From positions 1 to 64,000 of the forward strand of contig CALLPN010000018.1 in assembly GCA_938015435.1 (NCBI GenBank): DNA of 64,000 nucleotides, written 5' to 3'. A program made the position numbers and the translations under genes. Position 1 is the first letter of the stretch. Every line of letters starts with the position of its first letter. Source of the stretch: an uncultured Saprospiraceae bacterium. GTDB taxonomy: Bacteria > Bacteroidota > Bacteroidia > Chitinophagales > Saprospiraceae. Under the pieces are notes generated by a model. It searched no databases and was not told where the DNA came from. It worked only from the letters and a program-made list of their open reading frames with translations. Below are positions 48,096 through 57,206 of this stretch, piece after piece.

Positions 48096-48126
48096 AAAAA
48101 AAGCCTCAGTAATACTACTGAAGCTT
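48096..48126 (-). terminator. gldJ terminator, inside the open frame upstream of murF
   Basis: On the minus strand AAGCTTCAGTA pairs with TACTGAGGCTT (11 bp, one G-U) around GTAT and is followed by seven T (48102-48096). It lies 26 bases past the gldJ stop. Confidence 0.88.
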
Positions 48127-48152
48127 CTTAAATATATTATCACAAAAAAAGG

Positions 48153-49655
48153 TTATTTGTACCTTCTTTTCACTTTACTTCCTTTCTCTTTGAATACGTT
48201 TCCACCAGTATCTTCATTACCTGATGCTCCACCCATTCTGATCATAGCACATCTAAATCCGATATCTCTATAACCTTTACTTTGCTGCTTAAACTTTCTA
48301 GCACCCGGAGATAACCAGAATAATCTATCAGCCCATCCGCCACCTTTTACAACTCTAGTATCATCGTTAACTAATGAACTTTCGCCATAGTTATATTGAA
48401 CGTATTCCGAATCATCATCCTTGAAATCAATTACATTGGCTTTCTTGTAGTTCTCTCTACCTTCAGCTTCTGCATCGTCAATAGTTTGGTATTTGATTCT
48501 ACCTAAGCTATCTTTTTCTACAGGATTCCCATCTTCATCCCTTACTACTTCTGTAAAGATATTACCTCTGTACGGGTTAAGATCTTGTTGCTCTGAATCT
48601 ACTAAAGACTGACTAGTCATCGGTCTGTAAACATCTGCTGTCCATTCCGCAACATTACCTGCCATATTATAAAGACCAAAATCATTTGGTAAGAATGTAT
48701 TAACAGGACCTGGAGTAGAAGCATTATCATTAAGTGCTCCTGCCATACCCATATAATCACCACCACTTCTCTTGAAGTTAGCTAGTATTTTACCTTGAGT
48801 ACCATTTCTAGTTTTATATCTCGCTGTATTACCATTCCATGGGTAGATACGTCTATCAGTAATAAGTTCATCTTGAGTTCCTGCTTGATTCCCTTGAAGA
48901 GCTAATGCAGCATATTCCCACTCAGCTTCAGTTGGTAGTCTGTAATCAGGAAGCATGATACCATCTTCGAATCTTACAGCTCTTTCACCACCATCGATAG
49001 CTTTATCTTCTAGATTTTTCCGCACATCACCTACGTACTGACCATCAAGATATGCTTCAGTGTTGAATGCGTCAGAATCTTTTTCATCTGCAGTAGGGTT
49101 AAGAATTCCTCTATTGATAAGAAGAGATTTATTTACCGCATCTGTTCTCCACTTACTATATTCCACTGCTTGTTCCCAAGATACTCCTACTACAGGATAC
49201 TCATCATACGATGGGTGTCTTAAGTATGTACGTACTAAAGGTTCGTTAAATGCAAGCTCCTCCCTCCAAACTAAAGTGTCAGGTAAAGCATCTGCATGAA
49301 CCTCTGGATAAGAAACATATGTTCTTTTAAGATAATACAGGTATTCACGGTAGTCAATATTAGCTACTTCTGTCTCATCCATATAAAATGATGATACTGT
49401 TACTCTTCTTGGAATATTGTTCCATTCAAAAGTTACATCCTCTTCAGTAAGTCCCATTGTAAAGGTTCCTCCCTCTATCAATACTAGATTAGGACCGTTG
49501 ATTTGGCCTTCGTAATCGAGTTTTTCAAAACCACCATATTCTGGGCTGTTATACTCCCATCCTGTAGTTCTTGAGACCTCGTTCTTTCTACCGCAGCTTG
49601 ACAAAATCAAAACTACGCCTAGAAGTGCGCCACTTAGCTGAAAAATTCTATTCAT
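48153..49655 (-). CDS. gldJ: Gliding motility / T9SS lipoprotein GldJ
   Basis: GldJ is an outer-membrane lipoprotein needed for gliding and for stability of the T9SS. The 500-residue protein has a lipobox (LILSSCGRK, Cys21) and then a formylglycine-generating-enzyme (FGE-sulfatase) fold: VLIEGGTFTMG, FYMDETEVANIDYREYL, YPVVGVSWEQAVEYSKWR, RLPTEAEWEYAA, YNMAGNVAEWTADVY and VVKGGGWADRLFWLSPGAR to GFRCAMI. The SRTTGW start after the lipobox and the murF/porU/porV neighbours favour GldJ over its paralogue GldK. It is 166 bp behind porP, with its own terminator. Confidence 0.9.
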   Translation of the reverse strand: MNRIFQLSGALLGVVLILSSCGRKNEVSRTTGWEYNSPEYGGFEKLDYEGQINGPNLVLIEGGTFTMGLTEEDVTFEWNNIPRRVTVSSFYMDETEVANIDYREYLYYLKRTYVSYPEVHADALPDTLVWREELAFNEPLVRTYLRHPSYDEYPVVGVSWEQAVEYSKWRTDAVNKSLLINRGILNPTADEKDSDAFNTEAYLDGQYVGDVRKNLEDKAIDGGERAVRFEDGIMLPDYRLPTEAEWEYAALALQGNQAGTQDELITDRRIYPWNGNTARYKTRNGTQGKILANFKRSGGDYMGMAGALNDNASTPGPVNTFLPNDFGLYNMAGNVAEWTADVYRPMTSQSLVDSEQQDLNPYRGNIFTEVVRDEDGNPVEKDSLGRIKYQTIDDAEAEGRENYKKANVIDFKDDDSEYVQYNYGESSLVNDDTRVVKGGGWADRLFWLSPGARKFKQQSKGYRDIGFRCAMIRMGGASGNEDTGGNVFKEKGSKVKRRYK

Positions 49656-49821
49656 TCTTTAAATAGTTGTATGTGTTCTATAATAGCAAGCAAATATATA
49701 CAAAAATGTTTCTTAGGCAAGCTTTATTTTAACCAAGACCAATGATACTTCAAATAGATTAGATTTATAATCCAAAAGTTCAAGGCCTTATAATATCTAA
49801 TTCACAAATTATACCAGATTC

Positions 49822-50829
49822 TTATCTGAATAAGCTAAGACAGTCATTATACTTTGATTTTTTTGGCAAAAGACTATCAAAATTGAAAATTAGACCTAAT
49901 TCATGTGATCCCCCAGAGCTTACACCGAGACCGGAAACTGTAAGATCATAGCTGTAGCTAATCTTAAAAATTCCACTTCTTACCCCTAAACTGCCTATAA
50001 CAGCATCTCCATTATTAGCAGTATCTCTGTACCAAAGTCCAGTAAAGAAAGCTCCGAAGTCGATATATGCTCCTGCATTGATCTGACGAAATGGCCCTTG
50101 CTTCACAAACACTATGTTTGGTGATATAAACGCCGAATGAAGTCTATTATTGCCTTTTTCGAGATCTATCTGCATCCCAGCATGTACGGTAAATCGAGTA
50201 GGGATCCCAGTATTTATATTTTCTATATTATTTAGAAAACTATTATCTGGGTTATTTAAGTGTTTGAGTCCTATTCCTGCGTAAAATTTATTGTTGTAGA
50301 TCATAACTCCAGCTCCAGCATCAGGATAAAAAAGTGTTCCTACATTTGAAAGGTCCTCTTGAGTAGGTATAGTAGTGCCTCCAGGGCTTACCGCACCAAA
50401 CTGCGGATCTAACTGATCTAAAAATATAAGTTTATCCGGATCCAATCGAGATTGAACTAAGCCGACCTCAATACCTAATTTGATGTAAGTATCTTTCCTT
50501 ACAAATATTCGGTAAGAATAAATACCCGCTAATTTTGTAGTCTTCAAGGTACCGTCTCCAGCATCATCTGCCAAAATAGAGGCCCCAAACCCACTATTTA
50601 ATCTAGGAGAGAACTTATCGTAACTCAGCATATAGGTATTATAAACTGAAGAAAATCCAGGCCATTGCAATCTATAATTAGTCGCGACTAATGGGCCTAT
50701 GGTATTACCGGCAAATGCTGGATTGATTTGATTCGGAGCATTATAAAACTGAGTAAAAATAGGGTCTTGAGCTTTAGCATCAGCTAAAACCATTGTCAAA
50801 AAACAAAATATCAAAACCCTTAATCTCAT
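49822..50829 (-). CDS. PorP/SprF family outer-membrane protein
   Basis: A 335-residue T9SS-associated beta-barrel-like protein. After the signal peptide (LIFCFLTMVLADAKAQ) comes the family opening DPIFTQFYNAPNQINPAFAG, then YRLQWPGF and YDKFSP, and near the end GSLGVRSGIFKISYSYDL and GSHELGLIFNF. PorP is needed for secretion in Porphyromonas, and SprF for delivery of the adhesin SprB in Flavobacterium. Bacteroidota genomes have many paralogues, so which role applies here cannot be told. No partner SprB-like gene is adjacent. Confidence 0.92.
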   Translation of the reverse strand: MRLRVLIFCFLTMVLADAKAQDPIFTQFYNAPNQINPAFAGNTIGPLVATNYRLQWPGFSSVYNTYMLSYDKFSPRLNSGFGASILADDAGDGTLKTTKLAGIYSYRIFVRKDTYIKLGIEVGLVQSRLDPDKLIFLDQLDPQFGAVSPGGTTIPTQEDLSNVGTLFYPDAGAGVMIYNNKFYAGIGLKHLNNPDNSFLNNIENINTGIPTRFTVHAGMQIDLEKGNNRLHSAFISPNIVFVKQGPFRQINAGAYIDFGAFFTGLWYRDTANNGDAVIGSLGVRSGIFKISYSYDLTVSGLGVSSGGSHELGLIFNFDSLLPKKSKYNDCLSLFR

Positions 50830-51153
50830 TTATGTCTCTAATTGGTGACAAAACTATTAGTTTTCAGCTTAATACGTGTAAGTATGTAGCAAAAGGTATT
50901 CCAAGCATTATTATTGTCCGTATTATTATATAAATGACAAAAATCACTACTAAAGACAATTCACTTCTACCCAAAGTATTATTTTTATATCTCATGCAAT
51001 AGGTAGTTCTATTTAACGTTCTGTCCGTAGAAGAATATAAAAACAAATAATTAAGGCTAGAATGGAGCTTATCTATGAAAAATAAGTGAAAAACAACACC
51101 TTTACAGGTGCTTAATTGTTAAACCTGCATGTTCATTACCCAAATAATTTCAA
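50830..51153. other. 324-bp divergent region between porP and porU
   Basis: It contains the minus-strand -7 box at 50849-50856. For porU no exact TAnnTTTG is seen; TATTTTTA near 50980-50990 is one base off. A small stem, CACCT-TTAC-AGGTG near 51097-51110, lies 44 bases before porU and could affect its translation or be chance. Confidence 0.45.
50849..50856 (-). promoter_or_regulatory. Candidate -7 element for the porP/sprF gene
   Basis: TAGTTTTG on the minus strand fits TAnnTTTG and lies 19 bases upstream of the ATG at 50829. No spaced TTG was found. Confidence 0.45.
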
Positions 51154-54100
51154 ATGACTAATTTACGTTCTGTTTTTCTTATTTCTATTTCGATAATTAC
51201 AGTTAGTCTATTTGGACAATCTACCCAAAAAGTCAAAAAATTTATTTGGTCCGAAAAAACCATTGAAATAGATCCTTTATCCGGCGAATCTATGGCTATT
51301 TATGCAATTGATGAAGGACAACTCACAAGAAAACATCCTGAAATTCCAATTTTTACTGACCAAATCAAAATCTCCGCCAATATAGATGTGAGTATTCAAG
51401 CTTTCGTGACTAAGAGTAGTCCAATAAATATTAGCACACAACTAGCTAAAAGTCATATTACAGAAGATCTCAATATTTGGTCACGTGTAGAAAAAAACAG
51501 AAATCAATACTATCTCTCTTATGGGTTTACTCCCGTAATCCGCTCTAATTCTGGATATCTCAAAGTAGAAGAAGTACGTATATCTTTTGATTTTGGATCT
51601 CAAAAAGCTGAAACTAGAGACGGTCCAACATTTGCGGACAATTCGATTTTATCAAACGGTGTAATCCACAAGATCTCATTCTCCGAATCTGGAATCTACA
51701 AGTTAGATTATAATTTCTTGAAGGATCTTGGTGTCGATGTCGACAACATTAATCCTAAAAACTTAGCCGTATATACAAGTCATGGAAAAGCACTTGCTGA
51801 AAACATAAATGAAGATCGTTACGACGATCTTATAGAATCTCCCATTGTAGTTACTGGCGAAACAGATAACGTTTTTAATTCTTCAGATTATATCCTTTTT
51901 TATGCATCCGGTGATGAAAGTTGGAATACCGCGGATGCTCAATATAACTATGAAAAAAACATTTATTCGGATCTCAATTATGCATTTATAAAAGTAAAAG
52001 ATTCAAGTGGTAAAAGACTCGGAAATAGTAATACTCTCAATACAACTGCCTTTAGTTCTTCTACATATAATAGCTTACAAAGATATGAAGTGGATAAAGT
52101 TAACCTATTGGCGGCATTTACCGCGACGCAAGGTACTGGACAACTTTGGTTTGGAGACCGATACAACACTATTAAAGAATATGACTATACCGATAAATTT
52201 GATCTTTCTGGGTATGTGAGTGATGAAGAAATAGAAGTTAGCTTGGGTTTTGCCGCTAGAAATGATCAAAATTCATCAAGAGTATATCTTGATATCGATG
52301 GTAATACACTTGATAAGTCTTTAGCTAGTATAAATGACAATGCTAGTATCAGTACAAGTAGATATGCGAATTATGCCAAAATGGATAAGACTACTACGAT
52401 CAATAATCCAAATGGAACAATCGCTGTTAGATACCCTTACCAAGGTGATGATGTTTCTGAGGGCTGGCTTGACTATCTTCAACTCATAGTTCCTAAAACA
52501 CTCAACTTTGATAATGCCCCTTTGTTAATCTCCAATAAAGAAAGTAAAAATCATAGTTCAACGACATTAAGCCTCACTGGTTCTCCAGATCATATTTGGG
52601 ATATCACCGACCTTGATGATATCAAGAATGCTTATGTCGTTAATAACCAAATCAAATTCGAATCTCAGGATAAACTGAGACTCTTCTACGCATTCAATGA
52701 ATCTTCAGCGCTAACACCTACTAAAATAGGTGTCGTAGAAAATCAAAATCTACATTCAATCAATGATGCTGAACTTTTAGTCGTATATCACCCTGTATTT
52801 GAGAGTGATATTGATCGGTATGTGGAACATAGATCTAACTACAATAATCTGGATGTAAAAGCTGTAAACATTAATCATATTTACAATGAATTTTCTGGTG
52901 GAAAAGTCGATCCCACGGCGATAAGAGATATGGCTAAGATGATTTATGATCGAACATCAAATTTTAAATACATGTTGCTGATTGGTGACGGAACGTACGA
53001 CTATAAACAGCTTACTCCAGATGTACCTGACCATAATTTTATACCTGTTTATGAAACCAAAGAGTCACTTGATCCTATTGATGGTTTTCCTTCAGATGAC
53101 TTTTATGCTTTACTAGACCTTAACGAAGGAACTAATCTAGTGGGTCAACTTGATATTGCGGTAGGCAGGTTTCCAGTAAAAACCTTAGGCGAATTTACTG
53201 GCGTAATAGATAAGCTTATTCATTATGATACTCATCCTGATACCCAAGGAGACTGGAGATTAAAACTGGGGTTCGCTTCTGATGATGAAGATAATGGTAG
53301 ACACTTAACTGATACGGAAGACATCGCAAAAGAAACTTTAATAAAGTACCCTGATTTCAATCAACAAAAAATATATTTCGATGCTTTCTTACAAGAATCT
53401 ACTCCTGGCGGTGCGAGATTCCCGGATGCTACCAAAGAGCTCAACAATGCCGTGTTCAAAGGACTATTAGTTCTTAATTATCTCGGTCACGGTGGACCAA
53501 AGGGTTGGGCCCAAGAGAGAGTACTTCAGGTATCAGACATTCAAAGCTGGGACAATTACGATAATATTCCATTATTAATAACTGCTACCTGCACGTTTGC
53601 TGGATACGATGAGCCTAGTGTGGAGAGTGCTGGTGAGGCCAGCTTTCTCAATGAAAAAGGTGGAGCCATAGGTTTATACTCGACGACTAGAGCTGTATTT
53701 GCTAGTGATAACAAAAGGTTGGTACGAGCAGTTTATGATACGATGTTTACCACACAAGGTGGACAACTACAGACTCTGGGAGAGATCATGATTAGAGGGA
53801 AAAACAGTAACATTAATACCAATTCTCGAAAGTTTACTCTTATTGGAGATCCATCGATGAGATTATCCGTTCCATTACTCAATGTGGAAACAGCTAAAGT
53901 TAATGGAATACCGCTGAATGAATTTTCCGACACCCTCAGAGCACTAGAGCAAGTAACTATTGAAGGAATCATTACTGATCAAAACGGACAATTTATAAAT
54001 GACTACAACGGGATCGTCTACCCTACTATTTTTGATAAAGAATCTACTTTAAGGTCATTAGATAATGATTCAGATGGTGGAGAAAAATCTTTTAATGTTT

Positions 54101-54966
54101 ATAAAAATGTGCTTTTCAAAGGAGCTGCTACAGTGACCAATGGAATGTTCTCTTTCACTTTTGTGGTACCCAAAGATATCAATTATGCATATGGTGAGGG
54201 CAGGATCAGCTATTATGCTACTAATCCAAACCGAGTAGATGCTAAGGGAAGCAATACCGAATTTATTATAGGAGGGACCAGTAACAATATAATTTCAGAT
54301 ACTCAGGGACCAGACATTCAGCTATTCATGAATGACGAAAGCTTTGTGTTTGGCGGCATAACCAATACAGATCCAGTTTTACTTGTAAAGTTAGAAGATG
54401 AAAATGGAATCAATGTCGCAGGTACTAGCATTGGCCATGATCTAAGTGGTACTCTAGATGAGGATAATCAAGGGACATTTATTATGAATGACTTCTATGA
54501 AGCAACTGTAGACAACTTCCGTCAAGGATCTGCGAGATATCCAATATCTGATCTTGAGTCAGGGAGACACAGTGTTACAGTCAAAGCTTGGGATGTACTC
54601 AATAACAGTTCTGAAGCTCGATTAGAATTTTTAGTTGTAAACGACGGAGATAGCGTTTTGGAACATGTACTCAACTACCCTAATCCATTTACAACGAGTA
54701 CCAATTTTCAATTTGAACATGATTTAGTAAGTACTGAGCTTGATATATTGGTTTCTATATACACAGTAACTGGTAAGATAATAAAGACTATAGAGGTAAC
54801 TAAATTTGCTAGTGGATATCGTATTGATGATATTCATTGGGACGGCACTGACGATTTTGGGTCTGATATTGGAAAAGGAGTGTACCTCTACAAAATAAAA
54901 GCTCGCTCAGATGAGTTTAATTTAATCAGAGAAAGTGATTTTGAGAAATTAGTTATCCTAAAATAG
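51154..54966 (+). CDS. porU: Type IX secretion system sortase PorU
   Basis: PorU is the cell-surface cysteine peptidase that removes C-terminal domains from T9SS cargo and attaches the cargo to lipopolysaccharide. The 1270-residue protein has a signal peptide (FLISISIITVSLFG), a long beta N-terminal region, and a C25 gingipain-like domain with the catalytic histidine in LNYLGHGG (His779) and cysteine in LITATCTFAGYD (Cys813). It ends with its own type A-like C-terminal domain (YPNPFTTSTNFQF, GKGVYLYKIKA). porV follows 239 bp downstream on the same strand; this pair is conserved in the phylum. Confidence 0.95.
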   Translation: MTNLRSVFLISISIITVSLFGQSTQKVKKFIWSEKTIEIDPLSGESMAIYAIDEGQLTRKHPEIPIFTDQIKISANIDVSIQAFVTKSSPINISTQLAKSHITEDLNIWSRVEKNRNQYYLSYGFTPVIRSNSGYLKVEEVRISFDFGSQKAETRDGPTFADNSILSNGVIHKISFSESGIYKLDYNFLKDLGVDVDNINPKNLAVYTSHGKALAENINEDRYDDLIESPIVVTGETDNVFNSSDYILFYASGDESWNTADAQYNYEKNIYSDLNYAFIKVKDSSGKRLGNSNTLNTTAFSSSTYNSLQRYEVDKVNLLAAFTATQGTGQLWFGDRYNTIKEYDYTDKFDLSGYVSDEEIEVSLGFAARNDQNSSRVYLDIDGNTLDKSLASINDNASISTSRYANYAKMDKTTTINNPNGTIAVRYPYQGDDVSEGWLDYLQLIVPKTLNFDNAPLLISNKESKNHSSTTLSLTGSPDHIWDITDLDDIKNAYVVNNQIKFESQDKLRLFYAFNESSALTPTKIGVVENQNLHSINDAELLVVYHPVFESDIDRYVEHRSNYNNLDVKAVNINHIYNEFSGGKVDPTAIRDMAKMIYDRTSNFKYMLLIGDGTYDYKQLTPDVPDHNFIPVYETKESLDPIDGFPSDDFYALLDLNEGTNLVGQLDIAVGRFPVKTLGEFTGVIDKLIHYDTHPDTQGDWRLKLGFASDDEDNGRHLTDTEDIAKETLIKYPDFNQQKIYFDAFLQESTPGGARFPDATKELNNAVFKGLLVLNYLGHGGPKGWAQERVLQVSDIQSWDNYDNIPLLITATCTFAGYDEPSVESAGEASFLNEKGGAIGLYSTTRAVFASDNKRLVRAVYDTMFTTQGGQLQTLGEIMIRGKNSNINTNSRKFTLIGDPSMRLSVPLLNVETAKVNGIPLNEFSDTLRALEQVTIEGIITDQNGQFINDYNGIVYPTIFDKESTLRSLDNDSDGGEKSFNVYKNVLFKGAATVTNGMFSFTFVVPKDINYAYGEGRISYYATNPNRVDAKGSNTEFIIGGTSNNIISDTQGPDIQLFMNDESFVFGGITNTDPVLLVKLEDENGINVAGTSIGHDLSGTLDEDNQGTFIMNDFYEATVDNFRQGSARYPISDLESGRHSVTVKAWDVLNNSSEARLEFLVVNDGDSVLEHVLNYPNPFTTSTNFQFEHDLVSTELDILVSIYTVTGKIIKTIEVTKFASGYRIDDIHWDGTDDFGSDIGKGVYLYKIKARSDEFNLIRESDFEKLVILK

Positions 54967-55115
54967 CGATTGATTGCAATCATTTCCTTTTGAGTTATAG
55001 AAATATTACTTTTAAACCTAACCTTTGAACCTAATAATATAGACTCGATCGATTAGCTGCAACATATGAGATTAGCACTATATTGGCTGTATTAGTATTT
55101 ATTCAAATACTATTC

Positions 55116-55123
55116 TATTTTTG
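55116..55123 (+). promoter_or_regulatory. Candidate -7 element upstream of porV
   Basis: TATTTTTG fits TAnnTTTG and lies 82 bases before ATG 55206 in the porU-porV gap. It would give porV its own transcript. No spaced TTG was found. Confidence 0.4.
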
Positions 55124-55205
55124 CAAATGTTTACTAAATGACATTTTAGCACGAAGATTGCTTCTATCTCTTAAGTAACGAAAGAACATATTATAAAAGA
55201 TAATA

Positions 55206-56492
55206 ATGAAAAAACTAATTTTTAGCTGTGCAGTATTCATTGCACTTATCAGCAATCCAGAAATTATGTATGGTCAGTTTGGATTTAATCCAGACGAAGG
55301 ATGTATCACTAATGTCGGAGAGTCAGACTGCATATCCAATGCTGTAATTTCAGCTATGCCATTCCTTAGAATCGCTCCTGATGCTAGAGGTGGGTCTATG
55401 GGAGATCTTGGTATCGCTCTTACACCTAACTCTAATGCTATGCATTACAATGCCAGTAATCTAGTATTTGCTGAAGAAGAAACTGCTATATCTGTAACGT
55501 ATACGCCTTGGTTAAGAGAGCTAAACCTTAACGATATATATCTAGCGTACCTATCTGGATACAAGAAAATAGATGACTTACAAACTGTCGGATTTGGCCT
55601 AAGGTTTTTCTCTCTTGGAGAAATTAGTTTTACAGATAATGATGGCGTAAGCACAGGTACAGGAAAGCCAAGAGAATTTGAACTTGCTGGAGCATATGCA
55701 CGTAAGCTTAGTGATAAGCTTTCTGCTGGTCTTACAGCCAAGTATGTCTACTCCAACTTGGCAAGTGGTCAGATGGCTGGGGGACTTGATATTAGTTCTG
55801 CCAATGCATTTGCTGCGGACTTTTCACTTACATATAGATCTAAGGGTAAGACTGGTGGATATAAAAGTGAATTCGCAATGGGTTTAGCTTTGACTAACAT
55901 CGGATCTAAAGTAAGTTATACTAACCAAGCTGTAAAAGATTTCCTTCCGGCTAATTTCGGATTGGGTACTGCCCTTAAGCTTGAGCTAGATGATTTCAAC
56001 ACTATTGAATTTGGACTTGACGTCAATAAATTAATGGTCCCTACGCCAGTAGCCCGATTATTAACTAGTAATGATCCAGCCAATCCTACAATAGATAATC
56101 CTGAATACGATAATGAAAATGGAAATGGAACTGGAGATGGCATAGCGGATTTCAGGCAAAAATCTCTATTCTCAGGTGTATTTGGATCATTCTCAGATGC
56201 ACAAGGTGGTCTCAGCGAAGAACTCAAAGAGTTTTCTTATTCATTAGGTGGTGAGTATTGGTACGATAAGCAATTCTCGATAAGAGCAGGTTACTATTAT
56301 GAAAACTCAACTAAAGGGGATAGACAATTTCTAACTCTCGGGCTTGGTCTAAAATACAATGTATTTGGTATCGATCTTTCTTACTTAGTACCTACAAGTA
56401 ATCAAAGAAACCCTCTTGATAATACATTAAGGTTTGGATTAATTTTCGATTTCGCTTCATATCAAACGCAAAACGCTGTTGACGAAGAATAA
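55206..56492 (+). CDS. porV: T9SS outer-membrane protein PorV (LptO)
   Basis: PorV is a 14-strand outer-membrane barrel that carries cargo from the SprA translocon to PorU. The 428-residue protein has a signal peptide (FSCAVFIALISNPEIMYG) and the family start AMPFLRIAPDARGGSMGDLG, followed by HYNASNLVFAEEETAISVTYTPWLREL. The barrel strands are visible up to the end (NTLRFGLIFDFASYQ). It is the partner of PorU just upstream and ends at a strong terminator. Confidence 0.96.
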   Translation: MKKLIFSCAVFIALISNPEIMYGQFGFNPDEGCITNVGESDCISNAVISAMPFLRIAPDARGGSMGDLGIALTPNSNAMHYNASNLVFAEEETAISVTYTPWLRELNLNDIYLAYLSGYKKIDDLQTVGFGLRFFSLGEISFTDNDGVSTGTGKPREFELAGAYARKLSDKLSAGLTAKYVYSNLASGQMAGGLDISSANAFAADFSLTYRSKGKTGGYKSEFAMGLALTNIGSKVSYTNQAVKDFLPANFGLGTALKLELDDFNTIEFGLDVNKLMVPTPVARLLTSNDPANPTIDNPEYDNENGNGTGDGIADFRQKSLFSGVFGSFSDAQGGLSEELKEFSYSLGGEYWYDKQFSIRAGYYYENSTKGDRQFLTLGLGLKYNVFGIDLSYLVPTSNQRNPLDNTLRFGLIFDFASYQTQNAVDEE

Positions 56493-56513
56493 TCGTCTTC
56501 AAAAAGCAATATA

Positions 56514-56548
56514 AAAAAGGGATCAACACTAAGTGCTGATCCCTTTTT
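56514..56548 (+). terminator. Terminator of porV
   Basis: AAAAGGGATCA and TGATCCCTTTT form the outer stem, with AC/CACT inner bases pairing less well around a short loop, and one T more. It lies 22 bases after the porV stop and also separates porV from the convergent rnpB. Confidence 0.88.
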
Positions 56549-56577
56549 ATTTTGAGATCTCAATAAGACCAAACAAT

Positions 56578-56952
56578 AAAATGCATCTGTAAGCCGGATT
56601 CTGTCATCAGCTGCGCTAAAAGCGATTACTGATGCTCTATCATTTATCTATGCTGCCTACCCCTTATGACTTGGTATTCTTGAGCGAGCAACTCTTGTCG
56701 ACCGTGGTCGAATCATAATATACATGGCATTACAACCCACAAGGTTTTTCCATGCTAACGGTTACCCTATAGCATCGTGAGCTCTTACCTCACATTTTCA
56801 CCCTTACCCTACTTTACAGAAGGGCGGTTATTTTCTGCGACACTTTCTATTTCCTCGTTTCCGAGAAATCCGCTTATTACACGGTACGGTGCTCTACGTT
56901 GTCCGGACTTTCCTCATCTCACAATAAAGTGGGATGCGATAGAGCGATGCAT
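56578..56952 (-). ncRNA. rnpB: RNase P RNA (bacterial type A)
   Basis: The catalytic RNA that matures tRNA 5' ends. On the minus strand the conserved 5' core GAGGAAAGTCCGGAC lies at about 56922-56908, and the conserved 3' core GACAGAATCCGGCTTAC at about 56602-56586. The outer P1 helix can be seen: ATGCATC (56952-56946) pairs with GATGCAT (56587-56581). Between them lie GGGTAAGGGTGAAA and GGGGTAGGCAGCA-like conserved loops. Length is about 375 nt. The 5' end is set by P1 and by the promoter at 56955-56983; the exact 3' end is not known. Confidence 0.95.
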
Positions 56953-56954
56953 CG

Positions 56955-56983
56955 CAAAGGTAACATCTTTCAATACATTCCAA
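56955..56983 (-). promoter_or_regulatory. rnpB promoter (TTG-N18-TACCTTTG)
   Basis: On the minus strand TTG (56983-56981), 18 bases, then TACCTTTG (56962-56955). Transcription would start about four bases further, right at the P1 helix of RNase P RNA. This is a full two-part match to the Bacteroidota consensus. Confidence 0.85.
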
Positions 56984-57206
56984 ATAGGTCTTAAATTTTG
57001 TGAAAATCTAATTTATCAATTCCGTCTATCTATGAATTAATTATTAGGCTACAACAGCCTCAATGATTGAAAAGAGTCTGTGATATTCCGACATTTTCAA
57101 GAGTGCTAAGTAGAAGATCTTACACTTCTAAAAGAATACAACATATTAAAATTTACAATAATATATAAAATACTTACCTTGTGTTCTTAATAACCAGAAA
57201 GCCACA

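Noticed and set aside
48153..49655. GldK in place of GldJ
   Set aside because: Both have the same fold and lipobox, but the SRTTGW start and the murF/porU/porV neighbours match gldJ; no gldL, gldM or gldN follows.
57046..57060. AGGCT-ACAAC-AGCCT hairpin upstream of the NtrY-like kinase
   Set aside because: Five-base stem with no U-run and no gene ending nearby; not distinguishable from chance.
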